From assembly GCA_963825505.1 (NCBI GenBank), contig CAWGTL010000007.1, forward strand, positions 1-64,000: a DNA stretch of 64,000 nucleotides. The letters run 5' to 3'. This document shows positions 17,856-26,401 of the stretch, in pieces; position 1 is the stretch's first letter, and every line of letters begins with the position of its first letter. Under the pieces are notes generated by a model. The model saw nothing but the letters and a program-made list of their open reading frames with translations, was not told the DNA's origin and searched no databases. The translations under genes and the position numbers were made by a program. The stretch is from JBBQSN01 sp963825505. GTDB lineage: Bacteria > Actinomycetota > Actinomycetes > Actinomycetales > CAWJMD01.

Positions 17856-18557
17856 TCAGGGGCGCCAGGGCCGCGGCGTGACGCTGATGACGGCCTCGGC
17901 CACGGGCACATCGCCGGTGGTGAGCTCGATGGCGGTGCGGCTGAGGTCGGGGTGGAACAACGCGGCGGAGAGAAACGCGGCGACGTCGTCGCGGGGAACG
18001 GAGTCGTAGGGAATTGCCACACCGGCGCGCACCCGCCCGGTGCCCGGATCGTCGAGCAGGGTCCCCGGACGGACGATCAACCAGTCCAGGTTTGTCTCGG
18101 CCAGGTGGACGTCGGCCTCCCTCTTGACCGCCATGTAGTGCTCGAACCCTTCCGACCGCGGTCCGTCCCGCCCGGCGTCCATGAACACCGAGACCAGGAC
18201 GAAGCGGCGGACACCAGCCGCGAGCGCGGCGTCGGCCGCCTTCTCCAGGCCCCGGCCGTCGATTGCCGTGGTCATGTCCGCGCCGGTGCCGTGCGCGCCC
18301 GCGCTGAAGACGACGGCGTCGTGCCCGGCCAGTCGCTCGGCCAGGGCGTCCACCGGGTCCGAGACCAGGTCGCCGACGACGGGTGTGGCGCCGGTCTCGC
18401 GGATGACGGCGTCCTGCCCGGCGGCCCGGTGCATGCCGGTCACCCGGTGCCCTTCCGCGTTCAGCAGGGCGGCAAGCGGTCGTCCGACGCCGCCGGCGGC
18501 GCCGATCTGGAAGACGCTGCGGGGTGCCGAGGTGAACTCAGAGTCTGGTGGGGCCAT
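17856..18557 (-). CDS. NAD(P)-binding protein, atypical short-chain dehydrogenase (NmrA/YwnB-like)
   Basis: 233 aa with a Rossmann N-terminus (VFQIGAAGGVGRPLAALL, residues about 15-32; the usual GxxGxxG appears as GAAGGVG). Further marks are VVGDLVSDP, HDAVVFSAGAHG, and VRRFVLVSVFMDAG in place of the classical YxxxK active site; this suits the NAD(P)H-binding, non-catalytic or reductase subgroup. ATG 18557 has an AGGA-type ribosome binding site. It follows the XRE-cupin regulator gene by 29 nt on the same strand, and is probably its target. Possible role: NAD(P)H-dependent redox sensing or reduction of a quinone or flavin. Confidence 0.82.
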   Translation of the reverse strand: MAPPDSEFTSAPRSVFQIGAAGGVGRPLAALLNAEGHRVTGMHRAAGQDAVIRETGATPVVGDLVSDPVDALAERLAGHDAVVFSAGAHGTGADMTTAIDGRGLEKAADAALAAGVRRFVLVSVFMDAGRDGPRSEGFEHYMAVKREADVHLAETNLDWLIVRPGTLLDDPGTGRVRAGVAIPYDSVPRDDVAAFLSAALFHPDLSRTAIELTTGDVPVAEAVISVTPRPWRP

Positions 18558-18586
18558 GGTTCTGTCCTGTCTGATCGGTGTGGTGC

Positions 18587-19195
18587 TCAGCGGGTCAGGG
18601 CCACGGTCCGGACGAACTCGACCGGGAGTTCGCCGGAGTTGGCGTAGGCGTAGGGGCGGTCGCTGCGGAGGCGTGCTGAGGACCCGGCCACAACCACCAC
18701 GACCTGACCGTCAGCCTCGAGGGTCAGGGCTCCGGACAGGACGTGGAAAAGCTCCTGGGAGCCGGTCGGGTCAGCCTGCCCCCGGTAGGTCTCGCCCGGG
18801 ACCAGGCACCACCGCCAGATGTCGGTCGCGCGCGTCCCGGCGGTTGCGGCCAGCAGGTGGGCGGTGCTGCCGGCCGCGCTCGACCAGACAAGGACGTGGT
18901 CGTCCGGCCCGTGCACCTCGATCGGCGTCTCGGCGGGTGGGTCGCCCAGGAGGTCGGTGAACTCCACGCCCAGCTGTCGGGCGATCCGGGTGATGGTGAC
19001 CAGGCTCGGATTGGCTTGGCCCAGCTCGATCTGAGTCAGCAGCCGGCGGCTGATCTGCGAGAGGTCCGCGAGCTGCTGCACCGTATGCGACCGGTCCGAC
19101 CGCAGCGCCCGGATGCGGGAGCCCACCTGCGACAGGAAGTCCTGTGCGAGCTCACCCTCAGCGCCCGGGCGGGCGGCCAGGTCGTCCTCCACCAC
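18587..19195 (-). CDS. XRE-family regulator with C-terminal cupin
   Basis: 202 aa from GTG 19195, preceded by AGAGGA; GTG 19192 also fits, while the longer frame upstream lacks a ribosome binding site. Residues about 17-75 are a helix-turn-helix (HTVQQLADLSQISRRLLTQIELGQANPSLVTI split across helices 2 and 3). Residues about 115-195 are a small cupin barrel (LVPGETYRGQ, ELFHVLSGALTLEADGQ) that binds a small ligand or metal. Such proteins control catabolic or detoxification genes. The neighbours are a VOC-family enzyme upstream and an NAD(P)-binding protein downstream, all on one strand. Confidence 0.88.
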   Translation of the reverse strand: MVEDDLAARPGAEGELAQDFLSQVGSRIRALRSDRSHTVQQLADLSQISRRLLTQIELGQANPSLVTITRIARQLGVEFTDLLGDPPAETPIEVHGPDDHVLVWSSAAGSTAHLLAATAGTRATDIWRWCLVPGETYRGQADPTGSQELFHVLSGALTLEADGQVVVVVAGSSARLRSDRPYAYANSGELPVEFVRTVALTR

Positions 19196-19221
19196 GTCCG
19201 TCCTCTCGTGGGCCCCGCGGC

Positions 19222-19653
19222 TCAGACCGCGAAGAGCTGCGAGATGTCCCGGAACGCCTTGAACTCCAACGCGTTCCCGGAGGGGTCGAGGAAGAACATG
19301 GTCCACTGCTCGCCGGGCTCACCCTCGAAGCGGACGTACGGCTCGATGACGAAGTCGGTGCCTGCGTCTGTCAGACGCCGTGCGAGCTCCTGGAAGCGCT
19401 CGACCGTGAGGACCAGGCCGAAGTGCGGCACGGGCACGTCGTGGCCGTCAACCGGGTTGGTGCCGGCAACCGCGTTGGCGTGGCCGTCGACCTGGTGCGT
19501 CACGACCTGGTGGCCGTCAAGGTCCCAGTCGGTCCACCGCTCGGCGGAGCGACCACGGCCGAAGCCGAGGACAGCACCGTAGAAGTGGCGCGCGGAGTCG
19601 ATGTCGTGGACCGGAATGGCGAGATGGAACGGGGGCAGCGTGGGAGTCGACAT
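19222..19653 (-). CDS. VOC-family (glyoxalase/dioxygenase-like) enzyme
   Basis: 143 aa from ATG 19653 (MSTPTLPPFHLAIPVHDIDS), chosen because the vicinal-oxygen-chelate fold starts there. Two beta-alpha-beta-beta-beta repeats are seen: FHLAIPVHDIDSARHFYGAVLGF and VPHFGLVLTVERFQELARRL. Potential metal ligands are the His in FHLAI, the His in VPHFG and a C-terminal Glu in SGNALEFKAF, so a metal site is intact. Substrate unknown; members isomerise or cleave small electrophiles or inactivate antibiotics. The start follows a TATAGT box by 6 nt, so the mRNA is probably leaderless. First gene of the VOC/XRE/NAD(P)-binding operon. Confidence 0.86.
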   Translation of the reverse strand: MSTPTLPPFHLAIPVHDIDSARHFYGAVLGFGRGRSAERWTDWDLDGHQVVTHQVDGHANAVAGTNPVDGHDVPVPHFGLVLTVERFQELARRLTDAGTDFVIEPYVRFEGEPGEQWTMFFLDPSGNALEFKAFRDISQLFAV

Positions 19654-19659
19654 GCGAGT

Positions 19660-19695
19660 ACTATACTGCGCAATCAGTGAGAAGTACACTGCGCA
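19660..19695 (-). promoter_or_regulatory. Leaderless promoter and tandem repeat operator of the VOC operon
   Basis: TATAGT on the minus strand (19660-19665) lies 6 nt before ATG 19653, a leaderless spacing. Overlapping it, the plus strand carries TATACTGCGCA (19662-19672) and TACACTGCGCA (19685-19695), a direct repeat with a 23-bp period and a palindromic TGCGCA core in each. The repeats cover the -10 and -35 zones, so they are a likely regulator site; the encoded XRE-cupin protein is the obvious candidate. Confidence 0.55.
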
Positions 19696-19872
19696 CCTGT
19701 CGACACGCCAACGGGGGGACGTGGACGGTCACAGGGACTGCGTCGGCCGCACGGGTCTGGCGGAAGGCTCGGGCGCGGTCATCGACCCGGACGGACCATG
19801 GCGCATGCGTCGTGGATGCGCGACCTCGTCTACACCACCCACAGCTCGACCTCACCGACGTCAAGGGATCTC

Positions 19873-20616
19873 ATGCTGGACACCGCGCGGTCACACGTCC
19901 ACCCCACCGATCCGGATGATGTGCCCCCACCGCTGCGGCCCGACCGTTCTGAGGCTTCCGAGGCAGTCCTGATCCTCCAGCACCCAGGAGAAGCCGAGAC
20001 GGGGAGTCTCCGCACGTGGCTGCACGAGAACACGTACCGGACGCAGCTGGTCGACGTAGCCGACGAGCTGCCACCGCCGAACCTGTTCCGCGCACTGATC
20101 GTGCCCGGCCACCCCGCCGCCGTGTACGACCCGACACCGTGGATCGAGGACGAAAGACGCTTCATCACAGACTGCGCTGCGAAGGGGACCCCGGTACTTG
20201 GAATCTGCTTCGGCGCACAGCTGCTCGCTGAGGTCCTGGGCGGGCAGGTTCGCCCCATGGACGAACCAGAGCTGGGATGGTGCGAGTTCACCGGCGCCGA
20301 TCCTTATGGCGGCTCCTGGTTCTCCTGGCACGGTGATCACGTCCTGCTACCCGCCCGTGCAACCGTGCTTGCCTCGAGCGACAACTGCGTTCAGGCGTTC
20401 AGAGTGGGCAATCACGTAGGGGTGCAGTTCCACCCCGAGATGACTCGCGACTTCATCACGAATTTCCTCCTCGACCGCAACCGACAGCAGCGAATGACCG
20501 ATCATGAAGTCAGCCTGGAGCTCACCCGAAGACGCTCTGCTGAGCTCGCCGATGACGCCGCGCTACGCGCTCAGCGAATCTACATGGACTTCTTCAGCGG
20601 GCCCCCTGTGATGTAA
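19873..20616 (+). CDS. Class I glutamine amidotransferase domain protein
   Basis: 247 aa from ATG 19873 with AAGGG just upstream; the earlier ATG at 19798 is less likely. The GATase fold carries the full catalytic triad: nucleophile Cys112 in GICFGAQLLAE and the His and Glu of GVQFHPEM near residue 188. It resembles the GMP-synthase-type or GuaA_N-like stand-alone amidotransferases, which hydrolyse a gamma-glutamyl bond. The substrate cannot be read from the sequence. It is divergent from the VOC operon and downstream of its operator. Length (about 240) is typical. Confidence 0.85.
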   Translation: MLDTARSHVHPTDPDDVPPPLRPDRSEASEAVLILQHPGEAETGSLRTWLHENTYRTQLVDVADELPPPNLFRALIVPGHPAAVYDPTPWIEDERRFITDCAAKGTPVLGICFGAQLLAEVLGGQVRPMDEPELGWCEFTGADPYGGSWFSWHGDHVLLPARATVLASSDNCVQAFRVGNHVGVQFHPEMTRDFITNFLLDRNRQQRMTDHEVSLELTRRRSAELADDAALRAQRIYMDFFSGPPVM

Positions 20617-20781
20617 CGACTGTGAGCACGGCCGCCGCAGTCTGGGTGAGGATGGCGGCCCACAAGGGCAATGAGCTTTGCTGGCGATGGCCCACGGTTC
20701 TGTCGACTTACCCCGTCCAGGCCAGGGACTGCCAGGTCCTCAGGGACGACTCGCTGGTGCCGGCGTCGGCCGCCCTCTGCT

Positions 20782-21954
20782 TCAGGTGCCGACCTGGCTC
20801 ACCAGGACGTCGCCCAGCCGGGAGGCGGTCCAGTACAGGCCGACGCAAGCAGCCGACGCCGCCAGCGCGACGTGCACGAGCCGCGCCCGCTCCCCGAGGA
20901 GCCGGCCGCACACCCAGAGCGCGCCGAGGACCAGCAGCACGAACAGCGTCTGCGCCACGTCGATCCCCACGTTGAACGACGCCAGCGCGACGGCCTGCTC
21001 GGAGCTGGCGACGCCCAGCCCGCCCAGGCTCGAGGCGAAACCCAGCCCGTGGACGATGCCCACGACGAGGGCCAACCACAGCCTCACGGGGCTGGCGGAC
21101 CGTCGCAGAGCGAGCACGGCTGCCACCACGACCGACGACGAGATGGCCGGCTCGACGATCGAGGCAGGCACCGAGATCAGCGCGAGGTAGGCGAGGCAGA
21201 GGCTGAGGGCGTGCCCCACGGTGAAGGCCGTGACGAGCACGACCGTCCGTCGCGCGCTCGTCGCGTCGAGCGCGCGACCCACGACCGTGACGGTGAGCAC
21301 GAGCAGGAACAGCAGGTGGTCCGGACCGTCGCGGATGTGCTCGACGCCGAGCACGAAGAACGACACCGCGCTGGACCACGCCCCGAGGGAGAACGCGACG
21401 GTCCCGTCGCGCCCGAGGTCGGCGCTGACGGCACCGCCGGGGTGCGAGAGCACCACCGTCGACGAGGGCCCACCGAAGGCCCAGTCGAGCTCGACCTCCG
21501 CGACCTCCCCGTCGTGCGGTCCGAGAGCGACGACGAGGACCACGTACGGCGATCCGCCGCCAGCGGCGTCCTCGCTCGGTGACGGCACCCCGGCCCCGAC
21601 GACCGGGACCTGCTCGCCGTCGACCGACAGGGTGACCCGGTCGCGGACCGTGGAGACGATCGTGGCCGCGACCGCGGCCTCCTGCTGGACGAGCTCGTCG
21701 GCGTCGAGGAGCCCGTCACCGGAGGTGTCCAGGTAACCGAGCTCGGCGAACCCCACCGACGCCGTCACCACCACCGACCGGTCGCCGAGCTCCACGACGG
21801 TGCTCGCGCCGGCGGTGTCGTGGGCCGCAGCCGGCGCGGTCGCCCCAGGCAGCAGCGACGTGATCGCGAGCAGCAGGAGCACCGCGGTCAGACGGCCGAC
21901 CGCTCGCCGTCCGACCAGCAGCGCCGGCTGCTCCGCGCTCGGTTCAGCCGTCAC
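20782..21954 (-). CDS. HupE/UreJ-like multipass membrane protein with EF-hand-type loop
   Basis: 390 aa from GTG 21954. It begins with a signal or anchor helix (about 15-35), then an extracytoplasmic beta-rich domain of about 150 residues, then seven or so transmembrane helices in the C-terminal half. The HupE/UreJ_2 signature GVEHIRDGPDHLLFLL is intact with its His pair. The exported domain contains DTSGDGLLDADE (about 85-96), which fits the 12-residue calcium-binding EF-hand loop (D1, S3, D5, G6, E12). The start overlaps the YHYH gene by 11 nt. Role unknown; the family is linked to metal or urease/hydrogenase accessory transport. Confidence 0.88.
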   Translation of the reverse strand: MTAEPSAEQPALLVGRRAVGRLTAVLLLLAITSLLPGATAPAAAHDTAGASTVVELGDRSVVVTASVGFAELGYLDTSGDGLLDADELVQQEAAVAATIVSTVRDRVTLSVDGEQVPVVGAGVPSPSEDAAGGGSPYVVLVVALGPHDGEVAEVELDWAFGGPSSTVVLSHPGGAVSADLGRDGTVAFSLGAWSSAVSFFVLGVEHIRDGPDHLLFLLVLTVTVVGRALDATSARRTVVLVTAFTVGHALSLCLAYLALISVPASIVEPAISSSVVVAAVLALRRSASPVRLWLALVVGIVHGLGFASSLGGLGVASSEQAVALASFNVGIDVAQTLFVLLVLGALWVCGRLLGERARLVHVALAASAACVGLYWTASRLGDVLVSQVGT

Positions 21955-23065
21955 CGGGCGCCGGTCCCCCGCCAGGACCACCGCCGGCACCCTCGCCGTC
22001 CGGGAGCGCCACGTCGGGGTTGTCGGGACTGGTGAGGCCGGACCGGGCGGTGGCACCCACCCGGCAGGCCGGCAGGTTCGGGCTGTCCTGGACCAGGTGG
22101 TAGTGGTACGCCACGCCCAGGTCAGCGGTCTCGGACACGTGCCCGGAGCACTCGTCGAGGTCGTCCGGCACCGCACCGTCCTCGACGGGTCCGTAGATCC
22201 CGAAGCCGTCGTAGGCGAGACCGACGAGAGCCTCGGCGTCCTGGTCGACCGAGCAGGTCACGCCGGCGCCCGCCGCGTCGAGCTCGGCCTGGATCGCCTC
22301 GGCGCCGAAGTGCCAGTGGTAGTAGCCGGACGGGTCGACGTGGCCTCCGCAGGAGTCCAGTGCGGGCAGTCCACCGCGGTCGGCCACCGAGGGCGCGTCG
22401 CCGAAGATCGTGACCCCGTCCAGCGCCAACCCGACCCGCGAGATCGTGGCCAGGTCGGTGGGGACGTCCAGCAGCTCCGGGCTGGTGGGGATCAGCACCT
22501 GCAGGTGGAAGGACCCGTCGGCGGTCGCCTCCAGGCAGGAGTTCGCCGTGGTCGAGGAGCCTGCCGGACCCTGCGCGGGGTCGGTGACCGTGATCCGCCC
22601 GTCCGCGTCGGCGAACTCGTAGCCCTGCGAAGCCATCAGGTCCCAGAAGTCACCGTCGAGGGCGTAGAGACCCGGGTCGTCACCGTCCCAGACCCAGATC
22701 CCACCGACGTCGGTCGTCGTCGCCGGGCAGAAGGGGCCGTCGGTGGCGACCGTCGAGGCGACGCTGGCGATCTCGAACTGGTAGCACGTGGTCTCGCTGC
22801 CGTTCTCCAGGGTGCAGTCCACCGTCGTCGGGTCCGAGGTCAGGGCCCCGTCGGTGAACAGCGTGGTCGGGTCGGCTCCCGGCTGCGCCGTGGCCGAGGA
22901 GGTGCCGGTCGCGGAGGTGCCGGTCGACCCGGAGCCGCAGGCCGTCAGGACGACCACCGTCGCGAGCGCGAGGCAGGCCCGACGGCGTGAGCGGCGGGCG
23001 GGCACGCTCGATCCTGCGGCGACCGCGCGGACCAGGCCGGCGCGGGTCGCGGCCGGACGCCTCAC
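21944..23065 (-). CDS. YHYH-domain lipoprotein (paralogue 1)
   Basis: 373 aa from GTG 23065 (GTGA overlap with the previous gene, GGGAGGA upstream). The N-terminus has Arg-rich residues, a hydrophobic stretch and a lipobox-like LTACGSGS around residues 40-44, so it is likely exported and lipid-anchored. The YHYH domain (about 190-330) has GYYHWHFG and AYHYHLVQD, the His pair for which the family is named, with paired Cys (DSCGGHVDPSG, DECSGHVSE). The tail is Gly/Pro-rich. The function of this family is not known. It sits between the other YHYH paralogue and HupE in one overlapping operon. Confidence 0.88.
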   Translation of the reverse strand: MRRPAATRAGLVRAVAAGSSVPARRSRRRACLALATVVVLTACGSGSTGTSATGTSSATAQPGADPTTLFTDGALTSDPTTVDCTLENGSETTCYQFEIASVASTVATDGPFCPATTTDVGGIWVWDGDDPGLYALDGDFWDLMASQGYEFADADGRITVTDPAQGPAGSSTTANSCLEATADGSFHLQVLIPTSPELLDVPTDLATISRVGLALDGVTIFGDAPSVADRGGLPALDSCGGHVDPSGYYHWHFGAEAIQAELDAAGAGVTCSVDQDAEALVGLAYDGFGIYGPVEDGAVPDDLDECSGHVSETADLGVAYHYHLVQDSPNLPACRVGATARSGLTSPDNPDVALPDGEGAGGGPGGGPAPGDG

Positions 23066-24126
23066 CCGTCCTCCCCGGGAGGGCCACCACCGGGCGGACC
23101 GCCCGCGTCGTCGGACGCCACCGTCTGACCGACCAGGCAAGAGATGACCTGGTTCTGCGCGGCCGGGTTGGCGTGGTAGTGGTAACCGTCCGCCTCCGTG
23201 GCGTGGCCGTTGCACTCGTCCAACCCGTCGGGCTCGTCGCCGTCGTCGAACGGACTGTGCACCGGGTAGCCGTCCAGCGCGTACCCGAACACCGGCGTGT
23301 CCCCCTCGCTGGCCGTGCCGACCTCCGAGCAGCCGACGGCGCCGTGGAGGTGGTAGCCCTCGGCCGGGTTGAAGTGGCCGCCGCAGTCGTCGAACGCCGC
23401 GATCGTGTACGCGCCGAGGATGGCGTCGACGGGCGCCGAGGCGTCGATGCGGACGCCGTCGAGCGTGATCCCGAGGACGGCCCGCGGGGTCGCGGGCTCC
23501 GTCGCCGCCTCCGGCGTCGCGGGGATCAGCACCTCGGTCGTGATGGGCTCCCCACCCTCCAGCCACTCGACCGATCCCTGGATGCAGTGGTTCTGCAGGT
23601 CGGGGTCCACGTCCGGGCGGGCGGCGGCCTCGAACTCCTCCTTGGTCTCGGTGACCAGGACGTTGCCGTCCTCGTCGTACATCTTCCAGCCGTCGTCGTC
23701 GTAGGTCTCGGCCAGACCCTCCACGAAGGCGCCGTCGAGCTCGTAGAGGGCGTCACCGTCGAACCAGATCCCACCCTCGTCGGCGCCGTCGGTGATCGTG
23801 TCGGGGCAGAACGGACCGACGTCGTGGTCGGCGGGGTAGCCCGCGACCGTGATCCGCCAGCAGCTCGTCTCGGTCCCGTCGCTCAGGGTGCAGTCCTCGG
23901 TCGTGGGCTCCTCGGCCAGCGCCCCGTCGAGGAACAGGGTGGTGTCGAGCCCGGCGACCGGGCTGGTGGTCGAGATCGTCCCGGTCGAGGTGGTCGCCGT
24001 GACCTCGCCCGACCCCGATCCGCCGCAGGCGGTCAGCAGGGCGACCGCCGCCAGCGGCAGCACCACTCGCGGGTTCGACAGGGTCGACCGGTGGGCTCGG
24101 ACGCTGCCAGGGTGCTCGTAGGTCAT
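23062..24126 (-). CDS. YHYH-domain lipoprotein (paralogue 2)
   Basis: 354 aa, first in the operon. ATG 24126 starts a lipoprotein signal with a hydrophobic core and lipobox LLTACGGSG near residues 30-34. It shares the layout of its neighbour: a low-complexity Ser/Thr linker, then paired Cys with DCTLSDGTETSCW, then the YHYH domain with DDCGGHFNPAEGYHLHG and DGYHYHANP. The two proteins are clearly paralogous over the whole length but diverged, which suggests an ancient tandem duplication and subunit specialisation. The last codons overlap the next gene start (GTGA). The operon is divergent from the response regulator starting at 24203, with only 76 bp between. Confidence 0.88.
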   Translation of the reverse strand: MTYEHPGSVRAHRSTLSNPRVVLPLAAVALLTACGGSGSGEVTATTSTGTISTTSPVAGLDTTLFLDGALAEEPTTEDCTLSDGTETSCWRITVAGYPADHDVGPFCPDTITDGADEGGIWFDGDALYELDGAFVEGLAETYDDDGWKMYDEDGNVLVTETKEEFEAAARPDVDPDLQNHCIQGSVEWLEGGEPITTEVLIPATPEAATEPATPRAVLGITLDGVRIDASAPVDAILGAYTIAAFDDCGGHFNPAEGYHLHGAVGCSEVGTASEGDTPVFGYALDGYPVHSPFDDGDEPDGLDECNGHATEADGYHYHANPAAQNQVISCLVGQTVASDDAGGPPGGGPPGEDG

Positions 24127-24202
24127 GCTCGGAGCATGACGGTCGCCGCTGTGACGGTCCTGTGGCCCGCTTCACAGCGTCGGCACAGGTTCGCGATCTT
24201 GG

Positions 24203-24916
24203 ATGGTCCCGATGCGCACTCCCCAGCACGCGGCACCTCGCCGGATCCTGGTGGTGGAGGACGACGACTCGATCAGCGACGTCGTCTCCACCGCCCTGCG
24301 GTTCCAGGGGCACTCGGTCGTCCAGAGCGCTGACGGGCTCGAGGGTCTGGCCCTCGCGACCGCGGGCGGCGTCGACCTCGTCGTGCTCGACGTGATGCTC
24401 CCGGGCATCGACGGGTTCGAGACCTGCCGTCGGCTGCGGGACGCGGGATCGACGACGCCGGTGCTGTTCCTGACCGCGCTCGACCAGACCGAGAACCGGG
24501 TCCGGGGCTTCGCGACCGGCGCAGACGACTACCTCCCCAAGCCGTTCAGCGTCGACGAGCTGGTGATGCGGGTGGCGGCGATCCTGCGCCGCACCGGGGC
24601 CGACGCCCCTCCCGGGCTGCTCCGGGTCGGCTCGCTCACCCTCGATCCCGCGGGCCGCGAGGTGCGTCGCGCCGGTGTCCTCGTCGACCTGTCGGCAACC
24701 GAGCACAGGCTGCTCGAGTACCTGATGGTCAACCACGGCGTCGTGCTGTCGAAGGCGCAGATCCTGTTCGCCGTCTGGGGCGGCGAGCACCAGGGGACGG
24801 AGAACGTCGTCGAGCTGTACGTGGGGTACCTGCGGCGCAAGCTCGACGACGGCCACCCGCCGCTGATCCACACCAGGCGGGGGCTGGGCTACGTCCTGTG
24901 CGAGGAGCCCCGGTGA
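24203..24916 (+). CDS. OmpR/PhoB-family response regulator
   Basis: 237 aa. The receiver domain (about 13-125) has the acidic pocket VVEDDDS, the phosphoacceptor Asp in VVLDVMLPG and the Lys of LPKPFSV; the C-terminal winged helix (about 140-235) reads through NVVELYVGYLRRKL and IHTRRGLGYVL. M1 or M4 (24212) may be the start. Stop overlaps the kinase start (GTGA), so the two are one operon. It is divergent from the YHYH/HupE operon across 76 bp, and its most likely target is that operon. Confidence 0.92.
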   Translation: MVPMRTPQHAAPRRILVVEDDDSISDVVSTALRFQGHSVVQSADGLEGLALATAGGVDLVVLDVMLPGIDGFETCRRLRDAGSTTPVLFLTALDQTENRVRGFATGADDYLPKPFSVDELVMRVAAILRRTGADAPPGLLRVGSLTLDPAGREVRRAGVLVDLSATEHRLLEYLMVNHGVVLSKAQILFAVWGGEHQGTENVVELYVGYLRRKLDDGHPPLIHTRRGLGYVLCEEPR

Positions 24917-26352
24917 ACCGCCTGTCGCTGCGCTGGGTGGTCCTGGTCCCCCTCCTGGCCACGATCGTCGTCGGCTTCGTGGCCTTCGCGGTGTACATCG
25001 ACCGCGCCGACCGCGAGACCCGGCTGAGGGCGATCGACGGGGAGCTGACGCGCGCCGCGCAGGTCGACGGCGGCGCGAGCCCACCGGGCCGACCCGGACC
25101 GGACGCGCCGCCGGCACCGAGCGGCGCCGCCGTCGCCGCGACGGGGGTGGATCCGCCGGTCCAGCTCGTCGTCTCGACCGACGGGGACGTCGTGTCGTCC
25201 CAGGACGAGAACCCTTTCTCCCCCGAGGACCTGCTCGCCCTGGGTTCCACGCGCGAGGTCACGACCAGCGAGGTCGGTGACCACCGCGTCCTGGCGTCGC
25301 CGCAGCCCGACGGGCAGGTCCGCGTGACGGCCCTGCCCCTCGCGGCCTACGACGCCGCGACCGACGCGCTCCGCCGGAGCCTGCTCGTCGGGGGCCTGGT
25401 CATCGTGGCGCTCGAGTCCGCGATGGCCTGGTGGCTGGCCGGACGGATCGTGCGTCCGCTGGCAGCGATCGCCGCCGGCGCCAACCGGATCGCCGCGGGA
25501 GCCCTCGACACCCAGGTGCAGCCGGCCGGCGGCTCCCGCGAGGTCTTCGAGCTGTCGACCGACATCGACCGGATGGTCACGCGGCTGAGATCGGCTCTGA
25601 CCGAGCGCGAGCTGGCTGCGGCCGCCGCCACTCGTGCCCACGACGACATGAAGCGGTTCCTCGCCGACGCCTCGCACGAGTTCCGCACCCCCCTCACCGC
25701 GCTCAGGGGCTACAGCGACCTGTACGCGCGGGGCATGCTCTCGGAACCGGGAGCCCTGGACCGCGCCATGTCGCGGGTCGGCAGCGAGAGCGGCAGGTTG
25801 CACCGCCTGGTCAGCTCCCTGCTGGAGCTGACCCGCGCTCGCGAGGCGATCACCCCGGCGACGACCGACGTCGACGTCACCGAGGTCGTGCGAGAGGTCG
25901 TCGACGACCTGCGCGCGGCGTACCCAGGGCGTCAGATCGAGCTCGAGATCGGGGCCGCGCGCGCCGGGACCGTGGTCGCGGACCCGGACCGGATCCACCA
26001 GGCCCTGCTCAACCTGGGCGCGAACGCCTGCTCCCACACCGACCCCCGGACGGCTGTGGTCGTCCGGCTCGAGTCGACGCCGGACGCGGTCGCCGTGAGC
26101 GTGATCGACCACGGAGCCGGGATCGTCGAGGAGGAGCGGGAGCGGATCTTCCTCCCGTTCGCGCGGCTCGACCCCTCGCGGGTCCGGGCGGGCCAGGTCG
26201 ACGGCGCGGGCCTGGGCCTGGCTGTCACGCGGCAGGTCGTCGACGAGCACGGCGGTTCCGTGCGGGTCGTCCCGACCCCCGGCGGAGGGGCGACGTTCGT
26301 GCTGCGCCTGCCCAAGGACCGTGCCGCGCCACCGACCTCGGTCCGGGCCTGA
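24913..26352 (+). CDS. Sensor histidine kinase (HAMP, HisKA, HATPase)
   Basis: 479 aa from GTG 24913 with GAGGAG close upstream. Two transmembrane helices (about 7-27 and 162-180) enclose an extracytoplasmic sensor domain of about 130 residues rich in Pro and Gly. A HAMP linker follows (about 180-230), then HisKA with the phosphorylated His in DASHEFRTPLTALRGY (near 260), then an ATPase with N-box NLGANACSH, G1 DHGAGI and G2 GAGLGLAV. It phosphorylates the OmpR regulator upstream. The signal is unknown; the divergent export operon suggests an envelope or metal signal. Confidence 0.92.
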   Translation: MNRLSLRWVVLVPLLATIVVGFVAFAVYIDRADRETRLRAIDGELTRAAQVDGGASPPGRPGPDAPPAPSGAAVAATGVDPPVQLVVSTDGDVVSSQDENPFSPEDLLALGSTREVTTSEVGDHRVLASPQPDGQVRVTALPLAAYDAATDALRRSLLVGGLVIVALESAMAWWLAGRIVRPLAAIAAGANRIAAGALDTQVQPAGGSREVFELSTDIDRMVTRLRSALTERELAAAAATRAHDDMKRFLADASHEFRTPLTALRGYSDLYARGMLSEPGALDRAMSRVGSESGRLHRLVSSLLELTRAREAITPATTDVDVTEVVREVVDDLRAAYPGRQIELEIGAARAGTVVADPDRIHQALLNLGANACSHTDPRTAVVVRLESTPDAVAVSVIDHGAGIVEEERERIFLPFARLDPSRVRAGQVDGAGLGLAVTRQVVDEHGGSVRVVPTPGGGATFVLRLPKDRAAPPTSVRA

Positions 26353-26401
26353 CGACCGCGTCGCACTGCCGGAGCCGTCGCAGACGACGCCCGACCTCGA
26401 G

